From: Isoetes taiwanensis
Taxonomy: Eukaryota; Streptophyta; Lycopodiopsida; Isoetales; Isoetaceae
Assembly (NCBI GenBank): GCA_021234155.1
Contig: JAJEKV010000047.1
Span: forward strand, 6,475,071 to 6,539,070
Direction of reading: 5' to 3'
DNA: 64,000 nucleotides
In this document: in pieces, positions 12,616 through 25,488 of the stretch
Layout: every line of letters starts with the position of its first letter
How positions within the stretch are numbered: the first letter of the stretch is position 1
The notes under the pieces: generated by a model
Seen by the model: the letters and a program-made list of their open reading frames with translations, nothing else
Told to the model about the DNA's origin: nothing
Databases searched by the model: none
Program-made: the position numbers and the translations under genes

Positions 12616-14006
12616 TTCCAGCATATCCATAGATCAGAGTCCGCGAGCTAGCGGGGCGGGTCGCATGTCGTTGGATGGGCAGTTTAGCAGCTCCCCTTTG
12701 TATGGTTTGCCTGCAAAAAGGTCCCCGGACTGCTTGCCGGTCACCTGTAGTCCCGAAGTTGCAGACGCTCTTCAGTATGGCTGGGATGGCTTTCAGGTCC
12801 ATTGCAAGGCGGCAAGTGAATAGCATGTATGACTTTCTCTGATTATAAATGTCTCAATTGTTACATTTATGTTGACAGCTCCAGATGTCTTAAATTTTAT
12901 CTATTTTTAATAATCTAAGAGTTGTCTCTGTTAATTCACATGCATCAAACCAATCTATAAAAAAAAGTTCCCATTTACAATAAAGCAAATGTCTGCAGCT
13001 GCAAAAATCATGGCCAAACATACCTCAGTGTTGAGGCATCTCATCAATTTTCTCGTCACTCGTCACATGTCCAGTTGGATGCTGCCTAGTGGCGTGACGT
13101 TAAAATACTATCTATCTATCTATCTTCAACCTCATTTTTTGGTGCAACTAAATCAGCCTCAATTTCTGGCGCAATGGATTCAGCCCCATCTTCTGCTCCA
13201 ATTGAAGCAACAAAGGCTGATGTAGCTTAAGACCTGGCACTGAGTAACAAATTATACATTGTATACAATAAGTAACAAATATAGCTCAACATCGTATGTC
13301 GATGTAGTAAAGCTAGCCCTCTTTAATGCACTATTAAATTCGGCCTGTGTACAAGAACCACACATGGTTGTGGGTGAAGGGGCCAGACTGGCTTACAAGG
13401 AGGTAAAAAAAGGGAGCAACAGAACGTAACATATTAGCAAGCTGAAAACAAATAATTATGACCATAATAACAAAATTAGGACAAACAATCATGATGCAAG
13501 CAGATGTAGATGCAATCATGCAAGGGTTAACATGCATCTTGGCCATCTCTCTCCTCTAATCAGTGGGAAATCTGACATCCATGCTCCTTGATTTGGAGAG
13601 TGTGTCAGCTGCAACCCCATCCTCTATCATGTCCCTTATAGTTCTGGCTTTGTAAATTGGCAAGACATTATCACAATCAGGGCCAGTGTTCAGATCAGTA
13701 TATCTCACCCATGCTTGAGCATCTATCCTCAATGCATTTCCATCCTTGAGATTATTTCACCTATCTCGTTTCTTTTAGATTTCTGCATGCCCCTCATAAC
13801 CATGTAATGAGCTCACAACCTTTTGAAGGCATATTTGAACAAATAATGGCCTGAGATGGATGCTCTTGTCTGCTTGCTATATTACACATATATAGCACAT
13901 ATGGATCCTCTTATCTGTGTGCAACCACTCATTTAGCAATGTTATCATAGTAAATAGATGCACTTGGAGAAAATACTCATCTATCAAATGTATTGTTACC
14001 TACAAG
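12616..14006. other. stretch without a recognisable gene
   Basis: Short open frames only. The segment 12640-12800 is GC-richer than its surroundings and sits just outside the copia LTR. A (CTAT)n microsatellite lies at about 13109-13124. Nothing supports a gene. Confidence 0.5.
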
Positions 14007-14019
14007 GCACATATTGGCA
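14007..14019. repeat. left copy of probable LINE target-site duplication
   Basis: GCACATATTGGCA here is identical to 18263-18275, just beyond the LINE poly(A) tract. The sequence before both also aligns loosely (TTGTT...CT.CA). L1-type insertion makes such duplications. Confidence 0.6.
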
Positions 14020-14030
14020 GCCAAAAATGA

Positions 14031-14378
14031 ATGCAAAGTTCATTGTTCGCTGCAAGGAACAAATATGCGCACTTTGCTTCGCAGGTTGTCACTTCCACAG
14101 AAGAGGCAAATGGGAGGATTGAGCGGAGCGAAGGCTCTCCCTCACCACTTGAGTCTCATGGTGAAGCTGCACAAAATATGGGGAGGATAGAGCAGAGAGG
14201 AGGCTCTCCTCCGCCAAGAATTGCAGTGCACAATGGAAGGGTGGAACAGAGAGGAGGCTCCCCCTTACCACTTTCTAGGACTTGTTGGGCAGATCTCCCA
14301 GAAGAATATCATGGGACTGATGTGGTAGACATGCAGATAGTGAGTATGGAAGTGGAACATCCCAACTCAGCATTATGA
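14031..14378 (+). pseudogene. LINE ORF1, C-terminal part
   Basis: A 115-codon frame ends at 14378. It contains an internal repeat, GRIE(R/Q)(S/R)GGSP-like, three times within about 50 residues, and ends near SMEVEHPNSAL. The nucleic-acid-binding knuckle expected of full ORF1 is not present here. Its stop overlaps the ORF2 start as ATGA, an arrangement compatible with reinitiation. Confidence 0.6.
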
Positions 14379-15148
14379 ATATTGTGTCATGGAATGTTCG
14401 AGGCATTGCTTCTTCCCCCAGTAAAAGAAGCAGATTGTCCCTTTATTTATCTAAATTTCCTATGGATTTTTGTTGCCTTCAAGAACACAAGTGTCGAAGA
14501 GGTGATGTACACAAGCTGGCTTCCATTCTAGGTCGTGAGTACAATGTTTTGGTGGCGGCAGCTGACTCATCTAAAGCTGGGGTTCTCACTGCTTGGAAGT
14601 CTTCTATTGATGTGACATTTACTCAGACTGATAAGTTTGGTCGCTGGATTATTGTTAAATGGCAGGATCAGGGTCAGGAATGGGGTATTGTAAATGTTTA
14701 TGCTCATAATCAACCGGGTCAAAGGGGTTCTTTATGGGCTTCTTTGAGGAGTAAGGTGCTTAGACTTGGAAGTAATGTTGCTTGGTTTATGGTTGGTGAC
14801 TTTAATATGGTAGAAGCAGAAGTTGATAGATGTGGTCGGGGATCACAAGTAATCCAAGGATTTGAGAGGGAACAGTGGCGACGCTTCCTGCTGGAGTGTG
14901 GATGGGCAGAAATTGATGGGGACCAGTCATACACATGGTGTAATGGTTGGACGGGTTATGGTAGAGCCTATGCTCGCCATGATCGTGGCTATATAATGTT
15001 ATTGCTGCTGGCTTGGTACTTCCTTTTCACAGGACTAATCTATTGGATAGTTCCGTTTCAGATCACAACCCACAATGGTTTTCTTATGCGTTGGCAAATA
15101 ATAGAAGGCCCACTAAAACATTTTTCAAGCTCAATACCAGTTACCTGA
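14375..15148 (+). pseudogene. LINE ORF2 endonuclease domain
   Basis: The frame begins MNIVSWNVRGI, the N-terminal motif of APE-like LINE endonucleases (catalytic Asn in WN). It then shows CLQEHK (metal-binding Glu), VNVYAHN, FMVGDFNMV (catalytic D.N) and FLLECGWAEIDG. The domain should end with SDH, which is present only in a shifted frame (SVSDHNP, near 15050-15070), so the first frameshift lies around 14970-15040. The enzyme nicks DNA to prime reverse transcription. Confidence 0.88.
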
Positions 15149-15585
15149 AGAACGAAGAGTTTAAAACAGGCTGTAAAGATGCGTGGTCACGGGCATTCGC
15201 TTCATCGGGGGATGTCGGGGGTTGTAGGCTGCCATGGCGGTCAAATCCTTTGCTAAGGAATGGGGTCATCGTAAAGTGGTTGAGGCCAGAGGTCATTTTG
15301 TGACCTTATATCGGGAGTTACAAATATGCGAGCTCACATTCCTTCTTTCGGCATTAGAGAGAAACAGATCTTACAAGAAATTAAAGATATTGAGGCTAGC
15401 GGAGTTCTTGGAGCGAAGTTGAAGGCTGGTTTGCAATGGTTTAAGTCACGGTGATAGGTGTTCTCATTTCTTTTTAGGGCGGCAAAAGCGGAGAAGGATG
15501 GCTACTTCTATTAACTCTCTCACTCTCCCGGATGGCTCGGAGGTTTCTGATCCGGTGCACTTAAAGCAGCACCTACATAATCATT

Positions 15586-16760
15586 TTGCAGTATTCTTTG
15601 CTCGACATCGCTTACCATTTCGAGGAGGACATGCAATCAGTTGTGTTAACTAAAGTGCATTCTATTGTTTGTGAGCAACATTCAATTTTAGAGACAAATA
15701 TCACTAGAGGCGATCTAAAAATGCTCACCTATTGGAGAAAGAAAAATGTCCAGGTCTTGACGGTTTTCCAGTAGAATTTTTTCAAGAATATTGGGAGTGG
15801 ATTGGAGATGATATATATAATGCATTTTGTGAATTTAGAAGATACAGAAGTTTGGACAAAATTCTTAACACCGGTGCTATTTCCCTCATTCCCAAGTGTA
15901 AAGAGCCCAAGACCATTTCGGATTGGCGTCCTATAACATTGCTTTCTACAGTGTATAAGATTTTTGCGAAAGCTCTTGTGTGTTGTTCTTGCTGAGTCAA
16001 TTTCGTCCACCCAAACTGGGTTCTTGCCTGGAAGGTGTATTCTTGATAATGTTGCAGCGGCCTATGAAGGTATATATTGGGCAAGGCTAAAGGCCCATCG
16101 TATTGTGTATCTCAAACTTGACTTTGCCAAGGCATATGACAGTGTGGATTGGGGTTTTTTAGAGAAGTGTTTATTGGCTTTAGGGTTTGGTATCCCATTC
16201 ACAAGAGATGTCATGAAGTTGCATACTTCAGCAAGATCTACAGTACTCTTCCAGGGAGAGCCCTCTGTTGTCTTTCCTGTTGGTAGAGGAGTTCGTCAAG
16301 GTTGCCCCTTGGCTCCATTGCTTTTTACAATAGTGGCAGAGGTGCTTTCACAATTATTTTCTAGTGCTGCTGAGGATGATGTGATCAGGGGGTCTTCTTA
16401 TAAAAAATGGCTCTCAAGAAATTATTAATCAGTATGCAGATGATACCTTTCTATTTTTGAAAGCAGATGCTGATAACCTCCAAAATGCAAAGCTTCTGCT
16501 TGACACATTTTCCTTAGCCTCTAGAGTTTTGGTCGGTTGGCAAAAGTGTTCTGCTTTGTGGACTCTAGATGATGAAGTCCCACCATGTGTTCTTGCTTAC
16601 CCCTGGAAGGTGTTGCCTCATGGGAAGGCAACCAAGCTTCTTGGTATCCCAGTGGGTATTCATGTTTCAACTTCTGATGCTTGGGATGTTATAATCGAGG
16701 GGTTCTTGGAGGCACCTTTTTGGTGGGATCTGGCTAAGCTATCTATGCCGGAAGGGTAAC
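15586..16760 (+). pseudogene. LINE ORF2 reverse transcriptase domain
   Basis: In order across broken frames: KCPGLDGFPVEFFQEYW (15742-15790), SLIPKCKEPK and DWRPITLLST (15885-15950). Next come QTGFLPGRCILDN (16010-16050), KLDFAKAYDSV with the first catalytic Asp (16115-16145) and RGVRQGCPLAPLLF (16285-16330). QYADDTFLFLKAD carries the catalytic Asp pair (16430-16470), and a thumb region reading LLGIPVG lies near 16640. The AYDS and YADD cores are intact, but frames change between them. Confidence 0.88.
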
Positions 16761-17553
16761 GAGTTGCTAAGCATGTCTTAAGCAACACACATGTCTATAT
16801 GGCTTACGCCATTCTTGCTTCCACTCAAAGTTTCGGGAGATTGTGGGTGTTGTTAGAAACTTTATCCTGGGGTGGAAATGAAGCGAGGGGGCAGTGGTGG
16901 TGAAGGTTGCATGGTCTAAATGTATAAAACCTAAGTCCTTTGGAGGTTTGGGCATGACAGATTTCCATTTGCAGCGAGTAAGGTTATGATCTCAAAATTC
17001 ATTTGGCGGCTTCGTAGGTAAGGATGATTCTCACGGGTTACGGCTTATTGCACGAGGCTCTTACCCTCTTGTATCCCTTTTGGTAAAGTCACACTCAAAC
17101 CTGTTCTTCCATGGAGTTTATTTTATGAGTTTGCGGCCTTATCATAATGCTTCTCCATTCTTAAAAGGATTGTTAGATTCACGGCACCACAGTCAAAACT
17201 TTATTTCACATCGGTCCAACCGCCTTGTATACGATTGATCGCACCTTGTTGGTGGATCCCTCTCGGTAGACAATCAACCACTTTGCTTTTAAGTGCACCC
17301 ATTGACTCAAAGGCGTTGGAAAAGTCTTTGGAATCTTAACTATTGCAAAGCATGGTATGACTTCGAGGCGATTCTTGACATGGGGCTTTTTGATTAAAGT
17401 TTCTATTGGGGCGATGGGATAGAGTTCTTTGGCAAAAAAAAGTTGCTGATTTTCTACGACCTATTCTGCCACACCAAGAAGATATTTTGGTATGGGTTTG
17501 TCATGAAGAAATTAAGGAGTGCAAACTTGTGAACTCTATGTATCAGTTGTTGC

Positions 17554-17860
17554 TTGATACCGATATTCTTCCTCCGTCTAATAAGTGGTCTCTTCAACTT
17601 CCTCCTCTTCAATGGCGCGAAGGTGTGGTCTTGGGCATGGGACAAGCTACTTCATCCTAAAGTGGCAGTTCTTTGGTGGCAGATTCTTCATAGGTGTCTG
17701 CGGGTTAATGTGCTTGTCCATAAGTTTAACCCTAGAATATCAAATCAGTGTCCAGTATGCAAGCATGGATCTGAGACCATTGAGCATTGCTTTTTTCATG
17801 TGTGAACACCTTAGGCGGTATGGGGACTGGTTGTTTTCCTTTTTCGGGTTTCACTAACAA
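17554..17860 (+). pseudogene. LINE ORF2 C-terminal zinc-binding region
   Basis: The frame gives VAVLWWQILHRCLRVNVLV, then NQCPVCKHGSETIEHCFFHV, a CPxC...ExxxHCFxxC-like motif found at the C-terminus of plant L1 ORF2 proteins. The last cysteine falls in a neighbouring frame. Confidence 0.8.
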
Positions 17861-18262
17861 GTCAACAAGCGCTTTTGGCAATTTACCCAAGTACACGGAC
17901 AAAGTTACAAGGCCGGGCTTTTCATCTAGCAGCCGGGATGGTTGCTTTGGACTATCTGGAAAAGACGAAGATTGGTAATCTTCAAAGGTCTAGATGTGGC
18001 AGATAATCGTGTTCTCCAAGAAGCTCAAGGTTACATTGTAAAGTCGTATCATTGTTCTTCACTTGCCCCTCGCAAGAGGCGATTGATTTTTGAGGAGTAT
18101 TTGGATGTGCACTCTTATGCTTAGGCAGGTTGCTTCACTCGGTGGGTCTCTGCTTATCCGCTGAGATTTTATTCCTGTCTCTGCATTTATACTTGTATTT
18201 GACTCTTTGATTGAATAAAGTCTGACGTCCTTCAACAAAAAAAAAATTTGTTCGCTCACACA

Positions 18263-18275
18263 GCACATATTGGCA
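18263..18275. repeat. right copy of probable LINE target-site duplication
   Basis: Identical 13 bp to 14007-14019, located 16 bp after the A-run that ends the LINE. Confidence 0.6.
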
Positions 18276-20296
18276 ATATGCAAAGTGTAGATTCTATCAT
18301 AAATTGGCTTCTATCACTGCTTACATATTACACTTAATTTGCAGAAAGATATACTCTTAGATATTTCTTCAAATGGTTGGAAGGATGCCATTTCATAAAA
18401 GCTTCAAACTAGTGCATGTACAATGTGTATTTACTTGACAAGTATACCAAATCAAATCTATTTAAACACAAGATAGATGAAATGAATCACTATTGAGCTG
18501 TTGGAATAAGAAAAATGTGGTTATGCTACTGCTGCTTTTCCATATTCTGAATAAGCATGCATCTTACATCAGTTAAGCATTGCAACAACGCATTTATATA
18601 CTTCTGCACCCTAGCCTATTTACAAGATCTACCTTAGCAGCTTTGCTAATAGCCGCATTTCGAGGGGCGATAGCTTCCAAGTGTATCTTCAAACATGGCT
18701 TAATATGACAATCTGTTTGGTCGCTGCCTAACTGTGTTTTTGGGAGCGGTGGCTATGCCCACAAATCCTATAGAATCTTTCTTAGACAAAACAAGGAAAA
18801 AGATCTTACCTTAAGGTTTTATTTTTCTCCTCCAAATTTATTTCTATTTTGCAAAACATTTACCATTCGCAGATCATTCCTGGATAGTAAATATCAAGTT
18901 TCTAAAATCATTCTACTTTTGCCATCTTAAAAAACAAGTAATGAATGCAAACTGATAATTGTGACATTATCAAGTGATTCTCTTTTTATTACTACTACCT
19001 TCTTTCATTTTCAAGAACTAAGCAAATTTCCAATGTCATGACCAGAAGATTGAAATTTCTCTTTTTTGAATATTCTTGGTCTGAAAATCGTGCAACCTTT
19101 TGTTTATATTCAATGTTCTGCCTTTGTCCAACCTTATGCCCTGCATTTCAACAAGTGATATAGGCCCACAAAGGTAGTAAAGCAAAGGAAATGAGACAAA
19201 TATAAAAGCAACTGACTTTCCAGTCAATGCTGGAATTAATCACCTTTCTCCATTTTCCAACGTATCCCCTAGTGAAACCATAGCCATCTGTTAAGATTAC
19301 CAAAGGAGTTATTGTTATGCTTAAATGCCTAAGCAATTTGTAGATATTATTAGAAAAAAAAGGCTTACCGTCGAGTACATTATGCTAGGATGTACATGAC
19401 ATTAAAACAAACACGGGGCTTGCAATTTGGCAATTAATATATCCTGCAATTATTGCAGTTAAAGACACAAGTATTTGAATTGGCAATTCGTCAAAGACTG
19501 AAGCACTTCCCACAAAAAGGAATAGTCATAAAATTCCTTCCATCAAAGTAGATACTCTTGCATTTGTTCCATGTATATGGAACAATGGTGAACTGCATGC
19601 TAATGTTCATTGTTCTACTATAAACTTGTCTATAATTACCCAATGATTCTAAGAGATATAGCATGTTCAAACTTCACGATACTTACCTTCATGAGTGTGG
19701 CCTTGGCTTTGAACTGTCAATATAAAAATGCATTTGTTAAACCTGCAAATCATCCCTGAAATCAACCATTATTAAAAAGCACCTTAACAGAAATTAGACT
19801 GAGAATCCCGTTGTGAAGTGAATAAGTGAATAAGGTAGAAGGTAGCCACAAGGATTTGAAAACTTTCAAAAGCAAGATTGAACATGTCAAAATAACTAAA
19901 AAGACCAACCAACCATAGAACAAGCGGAGCAACATGGGACAAATCAAAGTAGAAGGAATAGAAAGGATACCATGACGACAAAATATGGTGTATCCAAGAA
20001 CTACAGAAGCGGGTGAAGCACAAGTGAAACTGCAAGGATCCATAAGGAAGAAACGGGACAATTGGAACTAGTATAAAAATAGAGCAACCAATTAAAGAAA
20101 CTCACGGATTATGAGAGACAAATGGAACAATAATAGACAGCTAAAACTAGGTATGTGATGGGTAACATGGACAGAAGAAAAATGACTAAGGCAGTGAAAA
20201 TTAACGAGATAAAAAGGGATTAAAGGCACATAGGTCTTAGGGTAGCTGAACATCGGCAAGAACCAAACCCCATAAGAGACACATATAAACCATTGG
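18276..20296. other. gene-poor stretch
   Basis: AT-rich sequence with short open frames only and no recognised motif on either strand. A few CAG/GT splice-like signals occur by chance. Confidence 0.5.
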
Positions 20297-21570
20297 GGAA
20301 AAACGAGTCCAAAATCACCTCTGCTAAACATATGAAAAAAGGTCAGATCAAGCAACGAGCACTCTGGAGGAAAAACAGACCAATCTACGAAAATAATCTT
20401 ATGCAAGAGACCATGCCTAATGCCTATAACTTGGATATGTGCAAGTCTACTGCAAGTTATAGTTTTCATGAGGAAAAACAAGCGGTAAGAGAAATGACGG
20501 GGCATATTGATATTACTGCAGTCATAACACCGACAAGAAACATACCGCATAAGAAAAACATAAGTAAGATAGAGGAACTACATGTAGCAAATGTCAATGC
20601 ATCATGAACCAAATATATATATATATATAACAAATATTGATGCAATATGAAATATGAAATAGAATAAGGTCAACAGTTATCCATGTCAAACAAATATATA
20701 CATCCGCGATATAATATGCTTGCCAAACCATAAGAATGCTTATACATAACCCCATTCCAAACATCATGCCCAATACATATACCTTGGATACCCAATACAT
20801 ATACCTTGGATACGTACACATCTACTATAAGTTATAGTTCCCATGAGAAATCATGCAACTTGCGAGTTCTAAAAACATGCATCATGTTAAAACTCGAAAT
20901 ATAGGAATGTAGAATACCAAATCACATAGAACTAGGGAAAAACGAGTCCAACATCACTACTGCTAAACATATGAAAAAATGTTAATTCAAGCAATGTGAG
21001 CACTCTTAGAAGAAAAACAGACTATACTACGAACATAACCTCTATGTCAGATATCATGCCTAAAGCCTATAACATAAGATCCGTGCAAGTCCAACCACAA
21101 GGTATCGTTTCCATGAGAAAAATCATGATAAAAGAATTGACACGGCACATTGGTGATAATGCAATTGCAACACCGATAAGAAATATACCACCCAAAAGAA
21201 AAATCATAAACCCAACGTATCACACTCATATAACAAACACTGATGCAATATGAGACATGAAATAGAAAGATGTCAACAATTATCCATGTCATAATATACA
21301 TGTCCAAAATAATACGCTTGACAAACCAGAAAAAGTGTCCATGCATAACCCCATGCTGACATCATGCCCAAAATGCATACCCTAGGTACGTACATGTCTA
21401 ATGTACATGTCTACCGTACGTGTCTACCGTAAGTTATAGTTTCCATAAGAAAATTAGACTACCAAACCTTATGGAACTAGGGAAAAACGAGACCAACATC
21501 ACCGATGCTAAACAGATGAAGAAGGTTAGTTATAGTAATGACCACTTTGGCGGGAAAACAAACTAACCCA
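20297..21570. repeat. three diverged tandem units, spacing about 640 and 545 bp
   Basis: GGAAAAACGAG(T/A)CCAA starts units at about 20297, 20936 and 21481, each followed by CATCAC..(A/C)TGCTAAACA.ATGA. Units one and two also share ATCATGCCTAA.GCCTATAAC and a CACCGA.AAGAAA.ATACC block at matching distance. Divergence is substantial, so the array is old. A short (AT)n tract (about 20613-20628) lies between units. No coding function is evident. Confidence 0.7.
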
Positions 21571-22357
21571 AGAAAACAATGCGAATCACATAATATAAGA
21601 ATCTAAAACAGAAAAAAGGAATGGGGAAGGCGTCTGTGAAATCCAAACTAGCAAACCAACAAGGTGAACCAAGAACTATACAAGCCCAAACTGACAAACC
21701 AAAAAGTGAATCACAAGCTATACAATCACCAACAAACGAAAACATATCAACCTAGAGAAAACCACCACAAACACCAGACTAACATCGATAAAAACATATA
21801 TAATCAAGCAGATAAGTTAAGGGGCCAAAGCCAAACATGGTCCTATAGTAAAAAGAAATGACAAAGTCCATGGGCATGGCAAATTGAAAAAAGGGAAACG
21901 ATATCTCGATGGCTATCCTAAAAAAAAAACTAGGAAAAAACAAATGAAAGTAGGCAAAAAACATAAATGCAGATTAAACATCATTAACACTTCTCAAAAA
22001 CATACATAACATCAAAATCAACAACCTGAATCATGCAAACCAAAAGATAAGTGGTGGAAGAAAGAACTCGGATCACGAAGAAAATTGCGCCCATCTGAAA
22101 ATCAAGTCATTGTGAAGCTGTATTAGAATCGCACTCACTGAAATCTGCAAGAAAGGAAATGAGAGCAGCCGCCATCTGATATCTGAAAGAAAGAAAAAGT
22201 GAGCAGCCACCATATGATATTGAGTAATAACCTGTAAATCCACAAAACCATAGCAAAAGCCAAACCAACGGTTAACCAGCAGATAACCATCCATGTAACC
22301 ACACCATCGACTAACCAAGCACTGACACTCGCCAAAACGCTTTTGATCATATCTTTC

Positions 22358-22850
22358 ACCCAGAGTATCGGATTTCCACAATTCTTGGATCTTTAGAAAG
22401 CTTATCTAGAGAGCTTTTCAAAGATATAAGATTCGAGCCTATTGGACGGTAGGAAGGCTATGAAAAATACAGATTCATGATTTAGGCCAGAGAGAGCTCG
22501 GCAAAACACTTTTTCCCATATCTCACTCCCAAAATATGGGATTCAAGCAATCTTTGGAAGGATAGAAAGCTTATCTAGTGAGCTTTCCATAAACATAGAA
22601 ATTGAATAATTTGGACTGAAAAGAGGCCGTGAAAAACGCAGATTAGTGATTCTGGCCTGAAAAAGCTCGGCATAATACTTTTTCGCATATCTCCCTCTTA
22701 GCATATCGGATTCAGGCGATTTTTGGATGGATGAAAAGCTTATCCAATGGACTTTCCAGTGATATAAAATTCAACTATGGTTGGGAGCAAAAAGCCTGCG
22801 AAAAAATCAGAATGGAAATTTCGACCGGATTCAGAGGAAAAAAGGACCTC
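22358..22850. repeat. three diverged tandem units of about 167 bp
   Basis: Related blocks start near 22358, 22524 and 22691. Each has the order ATAT(C/G)GGATT, a TTTGGA.GGAT block (degenerate in the first unit), AAGCTTATC(T/C)A, a G(A/G)(G/A)CTTT(T/C) block, GTGAAAAA.(A/G)CAGATT and AGCTCGGCA. The sub-motifs keep order and spacing in all three despite many substitutions. Confidence 0.75.
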
Positions 22851-22859
22851 GAGAAAAGC

Positions 22860-24580
22860 TTGAAAGGTTTGATGCTCAAAAACAAGAATAGGGCAACAAA
22901 CAACTAACTAGGAAAGCTAAGAACAAACTAGGAATAAACAAAAAAGAAACTCTAGAACCAACAGAATTTAGCTCAGAGGAAACGCCGATGAGGAATGCTA
23001 ACATGCAATATGGATATATAGTAGACAGAGCCAAAGAAAGCCTGCACCATAGAAGGCCCAAGCTATAGATAGATCTGACGCTCAAAATGGTGTGATGCCA
23101 AAACAGGCGTCCCTTTCCCCAGAATGATGGTTCTCTTCTATATAAGAAGAGAACCATAGCATCTTCTATAGTTGCATTTTTGTCTGACCCCGATTTCTAG
23201 AAGATAGCCATAACCAGGGTTTCTCCATAAATATAAAGTCCAGGTTTAAACAAGTGCATGGAATGGAGGTAAACAAATGAGCTTAAAACATTAAACCTTG
23301 AATAGAAACAAATCTGGCAATGCATGTTAACCCAAAGTTCAAATAGAAAAGCTGTTAAATGAGTTTCCAAACAATGATAGCATGCACCTAATGACCACCA
23401 AGGCACATCGGGATCTAAAGCTAATCCTAGCCGACACAAAGGGATCTAAAGCTAATCCTAGCCAGCGCAAATCAAGAACTTAGGTTCCGCATAAAAAACT
23501 GAGAAAGAATGGCCAGCAGCCACGAAGATCTACAAGTAAGCATCTTCTGTAGTACATCTAACTGGAACCGTCTTGTAGAGAATCAAACTATTGACGTTAG
23601 TGGAATGAATGTAGGCAATATGTTCAAGAATTTGGAATTGATAAATAATGACTTCTGCTTCGTATGAGAAACAGATTTCATGGGTCAGTTTGATGTCCCT
23701 CTAATGCAATAAAGAAGTCAGAAGGGATTTTCTAGCATTTTTGTAGTTTTCCATGCTGTAGATTTGAAAATATAGATATCCAATGACTAATATTTATTTT
23801 TACTGCCATGGAGGTGCACGTGGGTAGGGTAGAATTGCAACAATTGTTGTAGAGGGGGGTTAGGCAAGCCTGCTAAAAACTTGGAAGGGCAAAAAGAAAA
23901 GGGAAAAAGGAAGGGGAAGGGAGAAAGGTGGTCGAATACTCTTCATTGTGTTTGGAACTCTTATACAGGTAACAACAATCACAACACGAACATCCCTAGA
24001 AGAATACCAAATAGGAAAATCTCGTCTTAGTCCGCAACAAAGTAGTGGGCAACTCGCCAGAAACTAGATAAGGAAGCAAGCAAATAAGCTTGTGGTCCTG
24101 GTGCCAAAGTGGGATTTATATGTGCATGATAAGGATCAATTTCTGAAAGGAATTTAGAATTTAGTATAAACAACCTTTTGAGTCCAACCTTTGCTATAAC
24201 TTACTTCAAGCAAACAACCTTTTGCTATATTAAAAAACGAAATCCAATGGTCAGCAAAGTTACTATAGCAATGGTATTGCTTAAAACACTGTAGCATTAG
24301 AAACTATGAGATACAACCAGGTAATTTTCTTCGACAGCATAGGCATGATCCGCAGATGAATCCGAAATCACCTCATATCCATCATCATACATTAATCCTC
24401 CTTATATTTTTGTACAGTCGGTGCCAATCCAGTAAGAATCGGCACCAAGTTCTGCTCGTCAGTTTCGCTCCATCATTTTTCCTTTTTGAATACTTAAAAG
24501 ATGTCGTGACTTCATTTGACCGCTTCAAACCATGCATATAAGTAATATAGGTCATGTAGCCTTTTCAACCATAATAGCCT
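22860..24580. other. gene-poor stretch
   Basis: No recognised gene. A 19-bp duplication (GGGATCTAAAGCTAATCCTAG) occurs at about 23409 and 23442, and a purine-rich block lies at 23885-23935. It may contain the LTR of the copia derivative that follows, whose outer edge I could not fix. Confidence 0.45.
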
Positions 24581-24721
24581 AGATACCTTAGGCCAATAAT
24601 CAACTTAGGCTGTAATTGTTCAAACCTAATGTGTAGCACCTTCAACCATTCTGATATCAACCTTAGGCTATTATTCCAACGTCATGTCTACCCAATTCAA
24701 AGATTATAATATGACCATAAT

Positions 24722-25370
24722 CTAACACTCTCCCTTCATATTATAATCTTTGCAATTTATCAGACTTCTCAGCTTGGTAAATTTATTCTCTATCAATGGC
24801 TTTGTAAGAATATCTGCTAGTTGGTTTTCAGTATGCACATAGTGAATCTGCACAATGTTCTTGTTTACCAGATCACGAATAAAATGCATCTCCAACTCTA
24901 TATGTTTGCTCCTTTCATGTAACACATGATTTTTTATCATAGCAATGCAACAATATCAAAGGGTCCTTCTGAGTCATTCCCAATTCATTGAGTAACCTCC
25001 TGCTCCATATAAGTTCCTTGGCAGTAAGAGTGGTAGATGCATATTCTGCCTCAGCAGAATAGAGAGCTATTGAATTTTGTTTTTTGCATTTCCATGATAT
25101 TGGTCCCCCTCCTAGCATTAGAATAAATCCAGATGTAGATTTCCTCTCATGATCTCCACCCCAGTCTGAGTCACAAAAGGAATGAAGTTCTAAATTACTA
25201 GAATTGAACATTATACCAAACTTGATTGTACCTTTTAGGTATCTCAACACTCTTTTTACTGCTTGCCAATGATGTACACCTGGATTGCTACAATATCTGC
25301 TTAGAATGTTCACAGAATAGGAGATATCTGGTCTGGTACAGTTTGCCAAATATAGTAGACATCCAACCAA
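24722..25370 (-). pseudogene. copia RT tail and RNase H
   Basis: The frame from 25370 gives MVGCLLYLANCTRPDISYSV, KRVLRYLKGT and the RNase H run CDSDWGGDHERKSTSGF, then NSIALYSAEAEYAS and ELIWSRRLL. A frame change near 24930 leads to HERSKHIELEMHFIRDLV and TENQLADILTKPL, the standard copia C-terminus. Catalytic D, E and D positions of RNase H are visible (DSDWGG, AEAEY, then a degraded final block). Confidence 0.88.
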
Positions 25371-25488
25371 TTCTCGATATGGCAGATTTTGAGCTATAAG
25401 TTTTTCCTGTTATGTTTTGGGACATAAATCTCTTGACAATTTGTTTCCAGAGACCATTGGAGTTTTAACTGTTTTACACTCCTCCAGG

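Larger units (their letters stand above)
14020..18246 (+). mobile_element. long L1-type LINE, nearly full ORF2, frameshifted
   Basis: The order is ORF1 tail, endonuclease, reverse transcriptase, cysteine-rich C-terminus, 3' UTR with AATAAA-like sequence, and an A-run at 18236-18246. The 13-bp duplication at 14007 and 18263 frames it. The first 5' kilobase of a complete plant L1 (most of ORF1 and the leader) is missing, which fits 5' truncation during target-primed reverse transcription. Frameshifts and stops in ORF2 (for example near 15150, 15420, 16425 and 16760-17400) make it non-autonomous now. Confidence 0.88.

Noticed and set aside
13109-13124. CTAT microsatellite
   Set aside because: Ordinary short tetranucleotide run, no unusual context.
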